From an uncultured Collinsella sp. (GTDB lineage: Bacteria; Actinomycetota; Coriobacteriia; Coriobacteriales; Coriobacteriaceae): a DNA stretch of 7,690 bases. The number at the start of each line of letters is the position of its first letter. Position 1 is the stretch's first letter. The position numbers and the translations under genes were made by a program. Below are positions 1 to 5,588 of the stretch, piece after piece. A model generated the notes under the pieces. It did not search any database. It saw nothing but the letters and a program-made list of their open reading frames with translations, and was not told where the DNA came from. The DNA lies in contig URWQ01000059.1 of NCBI GenBank assembly GCA_900551635.1, forward strand, positions 1-7,690, in the 5' to 3' direction.

Positions 1-45
1 TCTCCCCCTGGGAGCCACTTGCCCCTGCAGCCCCAAGGAGCCGCC

Positions 46-732
46 ATGCGCACCGAGCTCGATGTCCCCTTTTCGCACAAAGAAGAAGCCAAGGCGCTGG
101 GCGCCAAATGGGACCGGACCAAGAAGATCTGGTATGTACCCAGCGGCGTCAACCCCGAGCCCTTTGCCGAGTGGCTGCCCGGTGTTGACCGATCCGACCC
201 CTCAGCGCCGTATATATATCTAGTACTGGGCAAGCGCGAGTGCTGGAAGTGTCACAAAGAGACCTCGGTCGCGGCCTTCGGCATTCCCTATCGAACCGAT
301 AACGACGAGAGCGTCGCCATCGCGCACGCGCCCAACGAATCCGGGCACATTGCCATCGACACGGCCAACGCCAACGCACTCGCCATCGTGCCCGCTCTTG
401 GCTGCGTGCCGGGCGAGATCCGCGACTACCTTCATAAGCGCTGCGGCTACAAGCCCGTAGGCGCGCGAGCCTCCAAAGCCCCGTCGCTCGGCAACACGTG
501 CACCAGTTGCGACGCGCTGCAAGGCAGTCGCTATCTGTTCGAGGAGCCCTCGTCCCCGTTTGCCCTCACTGCCATCAACAAGCTGCCGGCACTGGAGTTT
601 ATACGCGTCGAAGTTGCCGGCGTCTTTGGCGTCCCGGCCACGCGTACCAATTTTGACCAGGCGCTCTTTACCTGGGCACGCGACCATCACGCCGAGTTCC
701 ACAAGCAACTCGGTGAGGGGATTTATTTGTAG
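46..732 (+). CDS. DUF5710 domain protein with two CxxC pairs
   Basis: The 228-residue product begins with a DUF5710-like module (about residues 3-45): LDVPF, then KEEAKALGAKWD, then IWYVP and a closing FAEWL. This small domain of unknown role is known from plasmid and mobile-element proteins and from stand-alone bacterial proteins. The rest has two cysteine pairs, C66-WK-C69 and C152-TS-C155, which could form a split zinc-binding site; further cysteines lie at 120 and 133. No signal peptide or membrane segment is seen. ATG at 46 is chosen over an in-frame TTG at 19 because AAGGAG (35-40) sits five bases before it, and because the domain starts almost at once. The gene converges on the minus-strand zinc-ribbon gene, with 37 bases between stops and no clear terminator. 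Molecular function is unknown; the zinc site is inferred from cysteine spacing only. Confidence 0.8.
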   Translation: MRTELDVPFSHKEEAKALGAKWDRTKKIWYVPSGVNPEPFAEWLPGVDRSDPSAPYIYLVLGKRECWKCHKETSVAAFGIPYRTDNDESVAIAHAPNESGHIAIDTANANALAIVPALGCVPGEIRDYLHKRCGYKPVGARASKAPSLGNTCTSCDALQGSRYLFEEPSSPFALTAINKLPALEFIRVEVAGVFGVPATRTNFDQALFTWARDHHAEFHKQLGEGIYL

Positions 733-769
733 AGGCAAAAGACACTCACAGCCAACTCCTCCGCATCAC

Positions 770-1054
770 CTATTCCTCGTCGCCGGCGTCGTACACGATA
801 TCGAGGCCACAAACAGGGCATTTCTCCGGATACACCGGCATATGAACGCCCGTACGTTTCCTCACTTCGTCGCTGAACCTGTCACGTGCATCGATGAACC
901 GAATGTCGAGACACGGTATTTGCGAGCCGCAGCAAGGGCAGGCGACGACAAACGACCCGCAATCAACTTCTACGCCCGGAAACATATTGTTGTCGATAAG
1001 GGCACACGGCAGTTTTCCGTACTTCCCCATCGCAATATCGCCTCGCCAGCTCAT
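770..1054 (-). CDS. Small zinc-ribbon-like hypothetical protein
   Basis: This 94-residue protein has two knuckle-like cysteine pairs, C39-PC-C42 followed by G-S, and C79-PV-C82 followed by G, about 37 residues apart. That is the usual signature of a zinc ribbon; extra cysteines lie at 17, 32, 41 and 48. The C-terminus is acidic (DAGDEE). ATG at 1054 is preceded on the minus strand by GAGAAGGGG about five bases upstream; an internal ATG at residue 9 lacks as good a site. It lies 121 bases downstream of the HNH endonuclease gene on the same strand, so the two may be co-transcribed, although the gap is long enough for its own promoter. I do not recognise a named family. It could bind nucleic acid or protein through the ribbon, but this is inference. 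Confidence 0.65.
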   Translation of the reverse strand: MSWRGDIAMGKYGKLPCALIDNNMFPGVEVDCGSFVVACPCCGSQIPCLDIRFIDARDRFSDEVRKRTGVHMPVYPEKCPVCGLDIVYDAGDEE

Positions 1055-1175
1055 ACATGCCCCTTCTCGCTATACAAATCAGGAAGAGCATGCACCGGCG
1101 GGCGTGCGCGAGATTGCATCGCCACGCGATCCGATCAAACAACACGATCGTCAAAGAATGCCAAAGCCAAATACG

Positions 1176-2258
1176 CTAATACAGCAGAAGCCCCGCCTTT
1201 TCACGCTTCTTTTCCGAGCGATCGAACTCAATGCGATGGGCCTCAAGAAACACCGTATTGGGTCGCCACTGACGCTCATTCGGCTGCCTTAGCGTCGCAC
1301 CCGCAAAGGAAGCGTAGCCGGTCTTATCCAGCAGGTACGATCCGCACAGCCGATATTCGCCGCAAACAGGCTCAAACGAAATCAGGTGAGCATCAAATAG
1401 GGAATGAAGATCGCGTCGAAGCAGAATGCCGTTGCTGGCAACCTGCGATTTGGGTCCCGAGTAATTCTCGATATGTGCAGCCTCCAGAGCTTCGCTGACG
1501 CCGCAGTCCGACACCGCGCAACGGCCGTCATAGGCGGCAACGAGCTGCTTGCGGAACCATTGCTGCCCCAATCGCTCGCGCCTTAACGCATAGCGGACCT
1601 TTTCGTCGTCGGTCGCACCCTGTCCGGCAAACTCAATATCGACGGGCATGTGCTTCAGATAACTCATGTCGGGTGCAAAACGAGGGTCCGGTCCGCCTTT
1701 ATGAACAGGACCGTGCAGAACAAACCATCCGTTTTCGGGCTCAAACCGTTCAACAAACGCAAGGCCGAGCACCTTGTAGCCCACCTCGGTTGCAAATATG
1801 ACTCCGACTGGAACGCCACATTCCATGCAGTTGAGCATTTTACGGTTGTAATTCTGGTCTCGAAAACCAACGGTACCCGGCGCTTGAACCGAGTACTTAA
1901 TGACCCACGTACCATCGTCCAAATAGAGCGGAGGCACATCGGTGTAGAAGCTCTTTTTAGAGTTATGGACCGAAAGCGCAAAGATCTTATTGGGATCTTG
2001 CTTCACCCGATCCTGGCCCGGCCAGAAGATCCCTGAATCCCGCGTTACGGGAAAGAAGTCCGAGCCAATTCTCAAACGATACTGATACTGAGGGCTATCT
2101 TCCTTGGTGTGGTGCGGAAGGCTGGTCCAAACGCCGCCGCGCTGTTCCTCACCCAGAAACCACTCCCATGCCTCAACGTATTCGGAAGGCACGAGACTGC
2201 AGGCGCGGTCATAGCTTGGTCCATCCATCAACGGAACAGCAAGGTCAATGTCGTTCAT
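1176..2258 (-). CDS. HNH endonuclease with probable DNA-recognition N-terminal domain
   Basis: The 360-residue protein ends in an HNH_2-type nuclease module (about 232-297). It has FRKQLVAAYDGRCAVSDC with C247 and C252, then LEAAHIENYSG with H262, then SNGILL with N276, then LHSLFD with H285 and D289. This order is typical of restriction-type HNH enzymes that cut DNA with a metal ion. Residues about 60-185 (including DDGTWVIKYS, the NYNRKMLN stretch, and GVPVGVIFATEVGYKVLG) resemble the PUA/SRA-like front half of HNH proteins thought to read modified DNA; I recognise this only by pattern. ATG at 2258 is preferred to a GTG at 2267 because AGGTG lies six bases upstream of the ATG. It is divergent from the 163-residue hypothetical gene and upstream of the small zinc-ribbon gene. 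A type IV (modification-dependent) restriction enzyme is the best guess; no methyltransferase gene is visible in the window. The nuclease call is strong, the specificity is inferred. Confidence 0.85.
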   Translation of the reverse strand: MNDIDLAVPLMDGPSYDRACSLVPSEYVEAWEWFLGEEQRGGVWTSLPHHTKEDSPQYQYRLRIGSDFFPVTRDSGIFWPGQDRVKQDPNKIFALSVHNSKKSFYTDVPPLYLDDGTWVIKYSVQAPGTVGFRDQNYNRKMLNCMECGVPVGVIFATEVGYKVLGLAFVERFEPENGWFVLHGPVHKGGPDPRFAPDMSYLKHMPVDIEFAGQGATDDEKVRYALRRERLGQQWFRKQLVAAYDGRCAVSDCGVSEALEAAHIENYSGPKSQVASNGILLRRDLHSLFDAHLISFEPVCGEYRLCGSYLLDKTGYASFAGATLRQPNERQWRPNTVFLEAHRIEFDRSEKKREKAGLLLY

Positions 2259-2384
2259 CGCCAGCACCTACAACCATACGAACGCGAGTCATGCCCCTCA
2301 ATAATATGGCCGAGAGTCAATTATTACGAGATCTCATTCCGCGATCGGCACATCGTTGATGCTCTCGGTTTGCCGCTGGCGCGC

Positions 2385-2416
2385 TTGTACCCCGCTACCC
2401 CACTTCCCTGTATACT
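2385..2416 (+). promoter_or_regulatory. Possible promoter for the 163-residue hypothetical gene
   Basis: TATACT at 2411-2416 matches the -10 consensus at five of six positions and lies 57 bases before the ATG at 2474. The nearest -35-like sequence is TTGTAC at 2385-2390, but the 20-base spacing is longer than usual, so only the -10 is reasonably convincing. The region between the divergent starts (2259-2473) also has an AT-rich patch at 2299-2326 (AATAAT and ATTATT as inverted copies) that may serve the leftward HNH gene. Confidence 0.3.
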
Positions 2417-2473
2417 GATGTAGCACGTGTTTCATCCGGGCTTGTTGGACCGGGTCGTTCATGGGAGGGCCTT

Positions 2474-2965
2474 ATGGCTGCTTCGAATCCGCCTAAGGGG
2501 AGCGTTTCTTCTTCGTCCATCAAGCCGGTTACGCGCAAGGCCGTGCGCTGCCAGCGCGAGGTCGCCTGGCTTATCACGCAGGCGGCGGGCAGGCTTGTGG
2601 CGACCACCCAGGACGTCAATGCGCCTACGCCGAGCTTTGTGTTAGCGGCGGCGCTGGATTTTGCGCGCCAATTGGAGCTTGCCGCACAGGATACCAGCGG
2701 CCACCTCGACTACCAGAATGTTATGGCGCCCGACCTGCAAACGTTCTGCCACATGGCCAAGTTGCCCGCCGCGCCCAATGCGCTTTCGGACGCAGGCTAC
2801 ATGTTTACGCTTTCGGGCGCGGACCTTATCCGCGATATCTACGCATACTGCAGCGAGCTCGTCGAACGCAGCGTCTTTGGCACGGCTGAAGTCAAACCGG
2901 GATATGTCATCAAGCTGGTTCTTAGGCTGTTCTTGATGGACGGGTTCGGGGCCATGCCGGCGTAA
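2474..2965 (+). CDS. Hypothetical protein, 163 residues, family not recognised
   Basis: The start is well supported: GGGAGG at 2463-2468 lies five bases before the ATG. The first 20 residues are rich in serine, proline and lysine and look disordered. The rest reads as a soluble, mostly helical protein, with stretches such as QREVAWLITQAAGRLV, FVLAAALDFARQLELAAQ and AGADLIRDIYAYCSELVE-like helices. No catalytic motif, cysteine pair, signal peptide or clear membrane span is seen; the moderately hydrophobic VIKLVLRLFLMDGF near the C-terminus is too short and interrupted for a confident span. It diverges from the HNH nuclease gene and converges on the AlbA_2 gene with 100 bases between stops. Codon use fits the neighbours, so it is probably a real gene. 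I cannot assign a function. Confidence 0.7.
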   Translation: MAASNPPKGSVSSSSIKPVTRKAVRCQREVAWLITQAAGRLVATTQDVNAPTPSFVLAAALDFARQLELAAQDTSGHLDYQNVMAPDLQTFCHMAKLPAAPNALSDAGYMFTLSGADLIRDIYAYCSELVERSVFGTAEVKPGYVIKLVLRLFLMDGFGAMPA

Positions 2966-3011
2966 GCCGAGTCTTTAGCATCACCGTCGACTGGGCAACA
3001 ACCGCTTTACC

Positions 3012-3060
3012 TTAGTGGGCGCCAATCGAGGGTCGATTATTGAGTCGCCTCGTCCACTAA
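3012..3060. repeat. Nested inverted repeat between convergent genes
   Basis: An outer pair TTAGTGG (3012-3018) and CCACTAA (3054-3060) is a perfect 7-base inverted repeat. It encloses a shorter GGCG/CGCC pair and an inner perfect hairpin AATCGA-GGG-TCGATT (3024-3038). It lies between the stop of the hypothetical gene (2965) and the stop of the AlbA_2 gene (3066). A two-way transcription stop is a natural reading, but neither side has a T tract, so it is not a classical intrinsic terminator. Confidence 0.4.
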
Positions 3061-3065
3061 CGCAT

Positions 3066-4532
3066 TTATTCCACGCGCTCTGACAGTCGATATTTGCGGT
3101 TGCGGCTTGTCGACGGCGCCGTGGGTTCAAGCTCGCCTTGAGCAATGAGCGCGTTGACGCGCGACCTAACCTGGGAAATTGTAAGCCCCGTGCGTTCTGC
3201 CAGCTCACGCGTCCCCAGCTCGCCGTAGTGTTTGAGTGCCGTCACAATTAAGCCCCCGCCATGATCGACCGGCTCGATCTTTGAACGGTAAAGTACGACC
3301 TTGAACCGATCGAGCCCCGGGCAGAACAGGGGCTCGGCCAGACCATGCGCGCGCATGGCATCGATCATCATCGGGATGCCCGAGCCATTGCCCTCAGCCG
3401 GCGAACCTGCGCCATCCGGCAGCGGGACAATCGACATGAGTTTCACGAGCGTCGCGTTACGGCATCGGGAGCTGCCGTCAAACAAGTTCTCGCGAGTCTT
3501 TCCCCCGTAAAGGCCGCCAGGATTCGTCACCTCGACACGATTGTCAAAGACGTCGACGGCAATCGATTGTCCACAGAACCGATCCCCGTATTCTCGATGG
3601 ATTACGGCGTTGGCGATTGCCTCGCGCAGAACCTCCTCGGGAATCTCCAGCGAGTCGACACGCGAGACACCTTGGACGGTCGAGGTTCGCCGCAAATTCT
3701 TGGCGACGGCCGCGACAGCATCCGAGATCATCTCGCCCAACGTTCCCTCACAGATTGTGCGGTCCATGAATCTCAGCGACCCCGCCATGCCCTTCTGAGT
3801 TCCCGCATGGACAGCCACGTCAATGAAGAGCTTGGGATAGAACTGCTGAGGGTAGGTGCCCACAACTAGGAGTCCAGCCTTGGTGACATTGCCCTGGGAA
3901 TCAAGGATATTTAGGCGCTCCAGCTTCGTTTGTTTGTCCGGCGCGCCGCGCATTGCCCGGGGCGTCAACGAGAAAGCCCGATCTATTGTACGGTCGACCA
4001 GCGTCTCGTCGAGATCGTCCGCGCCCGCACCCGCCACCGCGTCGCGATCGCTCGGAGTCGCTCGACCGTATGACGCCAATGCGAGCACCTCGGTCGATGA
4101 AAGCGGCACATCTTTGTCATCGATGCGCTTGTAGCTGCCGCCCTGGGCGCCCCGCTCTATGACATAGCAGGGCTTGCTCGACGGATCGAGCTCCTCAATC
4201 GTGATGACCAGAACCACGGTGCCCTGGAGCTCCACGCGCTCAATGGTGTATTTGGGCGGATTGGCCAGCTTTCCGCGACCGCCGGCATCGCCCATGCCCG
4301 CCACGAATTGGTTGAGCACTTTCTCGGTCTCAAAGTTTGCAACTGAGACAAAACCCGCGCGCTCGCTCACTCCGAGTACGATGATGCCGCCGGCGGTGTT
4401 TGCGAAAGCGCTGACCGTTTCCCACACGTCGCGGGAAAGCGTCGTGGCGCTCTCCTTCACTTCGACGTTAAGATCATCCGAGCCCATACGCCTTAAAGAC
4501 TCAAGCAGACCGGTCAGCTCGTTTTCGTTCAT
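3066..4532 (-). CDS. AlbA_2 (Schlafen-like) / GHKL ATPase / winged-helix protein
   Basis: The 488-residue protein has three parts. Residues about 20-140 match the AlbA_2 fold: LNVEVKES (E24, K26), then TVSAFANTAGGIIVLGV at 40-55, a hallmark of this family. Residues about 295-415 match the GHKL-like ATPase of COG2865 proteins: N-box EAIANAVIHREY (E304, N308, H312, R313), NPGGLYGG at 337-344, and the glycine-rich GNGSGI at 381-386. Residues about 428-485 form a winged helix (TRELAERTGLTISQVRSRVNAL-like). Such proteins are usually annotated as putative transcriptional regulators or ATP-binding proteins; their activity is poorly known. ATG at 4532 is chosen over GTG at 4538 because AAGGA lies seven bases before it. 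All domains look intact, at the family's usual length. The upstream leader holds a hairpin and repeated motifs that could be its own operators. A role in defence is possible because AlbA_2 domains occur in Schlafen nucleases, but the nuclease residues are not confirmed here. Confidence 0.88.
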   Translation of the reverse strand: MNENELTGLLESLRRMGSDDLNVEVKESATTLSRDVWETVSAFANTAGGIIVLGVSERAGFVSVANFETEKVLNQFVAGMGDAGGRGKLANPPKYTIERVELQGTVVLVITIEELDPSSKPCYVIERGAQGGSYKRIDDKDVPLSSTEVLALASYGRATPSDRDAVAGAGADDLDETLVDRTIDRAFSLTPRAMRGAPDKQTKLERLNILDSQGNVTKAGLLVVGTYPQQFYPKLFIDVAVHAGTQKGMAGSLRFMDRTICEGTLGEMISDAVAAVAKNLRRTSTVQGVSRVDSLEIPEEVLREAIANAVIHREYGDRFCGQSIAVDVFDNRVEVTNPGGLYGGKTRENLFDGSSRCRNATLVKLMSIVPLPDGAGSPAEGNGSGIPMMIDAMRAHGLAEPLFCPGLDRFKVVLYRSKIEPVDHGGGLIVTALKHYGELGTRELAERTGLTISQVRSRVNALIAQGELEPTAPSTSRNRKYRLSERVE

Positions 4533-4554
4533 CTGCACGTCCTTTCGCTCGGTC

Positions 4555-4572
4555 CCGCGGAGAATGCCGCGG
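4555..4572 (-). promoter_or_regulatory. CCGCGG hairpin in the leader of the AlbA_2 gene
   Basis: CCGCGG at 4555-4560 and again at 4567-4572 is separated by a 6-base loop (AGAATG on the plus strand). Because CCGCGG is its own reverse complement, the two copies can pair as a 6-base all-GC stem. In the leftward transcript the stem ends about ten bases before the AAGGA ribosome binding site of the AlbA_2 gene, so it could affect translation or mark a protein site. The structure is seen; the role is inferred. Confidence 0.4.
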
Positions 4573-4585
4573 ATAGATTTCCCTC

Positions 4586-4663
4586 GTCTCTCAGTTATCT
4601 CTCGTAATTATCTCTCATTTATCTCTCTATCTCTCGGCTTAGAGATAAGAGATAGATAGAGAT
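4586..4663. repeat. Cluster A: dyad array of ATCTCTC / AGAGAT motifs
   Basis: ATCTCTC occurs at 4597, 4610, 4621 and 4629, three of the copies extended to TTATCTCTC, with a variant GTCTCTC at 4586. After the loop CGGCTT (4635-4640) the motif flips: AGAGAT at 4641, 4648 and 4658. The central part can fold as a hairpin in which 4621-4634 pairs with 4641-4653, with one bulged C at 4627. Unit spacing is irregular (7-13 bases), unlike a CRISPR or a simple microsatellite. It would lie inside the transcribed leader of the AlbA_2 gene if the promoter at 4686-4713 is right. A multi-site operator or RNA structure is likely; what binds it is unknown. Confidence 0.65.
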
Positions 4664-4685
4664 GGAATGTCTACCATTTGCTTCA

Positions 4686-4713
4686 TTTATACATATTTTT
4701 GCTGGTAGAACAA
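4686..4713 (-). promoter_or_regulatory. Candidate leftward promoter of the AlbA_2 gene
   Basis: On the minus strand TTGTTC (4713-4708) and TATAAA (4691-4686) are 16 bases apart, a fair -35/-10 pair in the most AT-rich part of the window. Transcription would start near 4680 and give a leader of roughly 150 bases containing cluster A and the CCGCGG hairpin. The -35 is weak (three or four of six consensus bases), so this is a prediction. Confidence 0.4.
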
Positions 4714-4715
4714 TC

Positions 4716-4732
4716 GGTATTGAGACAATACC
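4716..4732. promoter_or_regulatory. 17-base palindrome, likely operator
   Basis: GGTATTG (4716-4722), AGA, then CAATACC (4726-4732) is a perfect inverted repeat with 7-base arms and a 3-base spacer. It lies immediately upstream of the candidate -35 of the AlbA_2 gene, between the two motif clusters. Size and symmetry fit a dimeric regulator site. Its sequence is unrelated to the ATCTCTC motif, which suggests a second regulator. Confidence 0.5.
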
Positions 4733-4740
4733 ATGATTAC

Positions 4741-4828
4741 CTGTCTCTTTGCTGCTCAGTTATCTCTCATATTTTTCTCTCATCTTCCTGTCATCTCTCA
4801 TATTAGAGACGAATGAGAGACGAGAGAT
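4741..4828. repeat. Cluster B: second dyad array of ATCTCTC / GAGAGAY motifs
   Basis: This cluster mirrors cluster A. Pyrimidine-strand copies are GTCTCTT at 4743, ATCTCTC at 4762, TTCTCTC at 4775 and ATCTCTC at 4793. They are followed by AGAGAC at 4805, GAGAGAC at 4815 and GAGAGAT at 4822. TCTCTCAT (4794-4801) and ATGAGAGA (4813-4820) form a perfect 8-base inverted repeat. The 13-mer TCAGTTATCTCTC at 4756-4768 is identical to 4591-4603 in cluster A, so the two clusters share more than the short core. It lies between the AlbA_2 promoter region and the protease gene. Confidence 0.6.
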
Positions 4829-4936
4829 ACGCGAGTGATGGACGAGCGAGGATTTTCGGACGGTCGGATAACGAGGGTGGTCGACGATCAGCCAGCATCG
4901 TCTTCAGTTCGTCGCAGAACCGCGGCCCCATATGGG

Positions 4937-4942
4937 TATACT
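4937..4942 (+). promoter_or_regulatory. Possible -10 element of the protease gene
   Basis: TATACT, five of six matches to the -10 consensus, lies 52 bases before the ATG of the protease gene. No good -35 hexamer is seen 16-18 bases upstream, so support is limited. The rest of 4829-4994 holds no clear gene. Confidence 0.3.
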
Positions 4943-4994
4943 CTCGAGGATTCGACTCGATTCGCCCCCGCTGGGGCGTCAAAGGAGACTGCAT

Positions 4995-5588
4995 ATGCCC
5001 ACCACCTCAACCGACCCGCGCGCCGCAGCCGCTACACTGCTGGTGCCCGGCACTACCTGCCACGGCTTTGCCGTCGAGCGCCGCGAGACCGTGCCCGAGC
5101 TCGACTCGGACGCTTACGTGCTGCGACACACTGCCTCGGGCGCTCGTCTGCTGTACCTGGCATGCGACGACGAAAACAAGGCCTTTGCCATTGGCTTTAA
5201 GACGCCGCCGGCCGATTCCACCGGCGTGTTCCATATTCTTGAGCACTCGGTGCTGTGCGGATCGGCTAAGTTCCCCGTCAAGGAGCCGTTTGTCGATCTG
5301 ATCAAGAGCTCCATGCAGACGTTTCTCAACGCCATGACCTACCCCGACAAGACCATCTACCCCGTTGCCACCACCAACGAGCAGGACCTATACAACCTGA
5401 TGGACGTGTACCTGGACGCGGTGTTCAACCCAGCCATCTATACCAAACCCACCATTTTTGAGCAGGAGGGCTGGCACTACGAGCTGGACCTGCCGGAGGG
5501 CGCCGAGGGCGAGGGCGACGGCAGCTCCGCACGGGGGGGGGGGCGCGGGCACCCCCAAAAGCCTGCGCGAGGGCACGCTGCGCTATAA
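4995..5588 (+). CDS. M16C insulinase-family protease, N-terminal part, cut short by frameshift
   Basis: As written, this frame gives 197 residues and stops at TAA 5586-5588. Residues up to about 178 are the start of an M16C (presequence protease/insulinase-type) zinc peptidase: the inverted zinc motif H80-IL-E83-H84 followed by SVLCGS, then KEPFVDLIKSSMQTFLNAMTYPDKTIYP-like sequence, then LYNLMDVYLDAVFNP and FEQEGWHYELD. These enzymes degrade peptides in a closed chamber made by two halves of the chain. ATG at 4995 follows AAAGGAG (4981-4987) with a seven-base gap; the frame is also open back to 4932 but without a site or homology. The last residues (RGHPQKPARGHAAL) are out-of-frame translation after the 11-base G tract. 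The expected third zinc ligand is missing from this product, so it should be inactive alone. No signal peptide is seen. The remainder of the gene is at 5545-7690. Confidence 0.88.
   Translation: MPTTSTDPRAAAATLLVPGTTCHGFAVERRETVPELDSDAYVLRHTASGARLLYLACDDENKAFAIGFKTPPADSTGVFHILEHSVLCGSAKFPVKEPFVDLIKSSMQTFLNAMTYPDKTIYPVATTNEQDLYNLMDVYLDAVFNPAIYTKPTIFEQEGWHYELDLPEGAEGEGDGSSARGGGRGHPQKPARGHAAL
5533..5543 (+). repeat. Homopolymer of 11 G that breaks the protease frame
   Basis: Eleven consecutive G follow GCAC. With ten G the codons read A-R-G-G-G-A-G-T-P-K-S-L-R-E and join the upstream frame directly to the downstream protease frame. With eleven, translation ends 15 codons later. The tract sits in a Gly/Glu/Ser-rich linker where length change would be tolerated. 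Such tracts are prone to slippage in replication and to length errors in sequencing. Confidence 0.9.

Noticed and set aside
1..14. CTCCC-CCT-GGGAG hairpin at the left edge as a terminator
   Set aside because: Only a 5-base stem with no following T run, and the upstream gene is outside the window.
963..1154. 63-codon minus-strand frame overlapping the zinc-ribbon gene
   Set aside because: Out of frame with a better-supported gene, no motif, no convincing ribosome site.
1055..1175. Separate promoter or terminator between the HNH and zinc-ribbon genes
   Set aside because: Only a weak GCAC/GTGC stem and a poor TATAGC-like -10 were found; not enough to call either.
560..1498. 312-codon plus-strand open frame
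   Set aside because: It overlaps the DUF5710 gene, the zinc-ribbon gene and the HNH gene out of frame; it has a low-complexity, Arg/Ser/Pro-rich product and no ribosome site.
4586..4828. CRISPR-like array
   Set aside because: The repeated unit is only 7-9 bases, spacing is 7-13 bases and irregular, copies are in both orientations, and no cas gene is visible.
5551..5561. CCCCCAAAAG as a programmed frameshift site
   Set aside because: In the upstream frame the codons are CCC CAA AAG, which do not allow tandem -1 slippage. A -1 shift would also give the wrong frame; a net +1 (or loss of one G) is needed.
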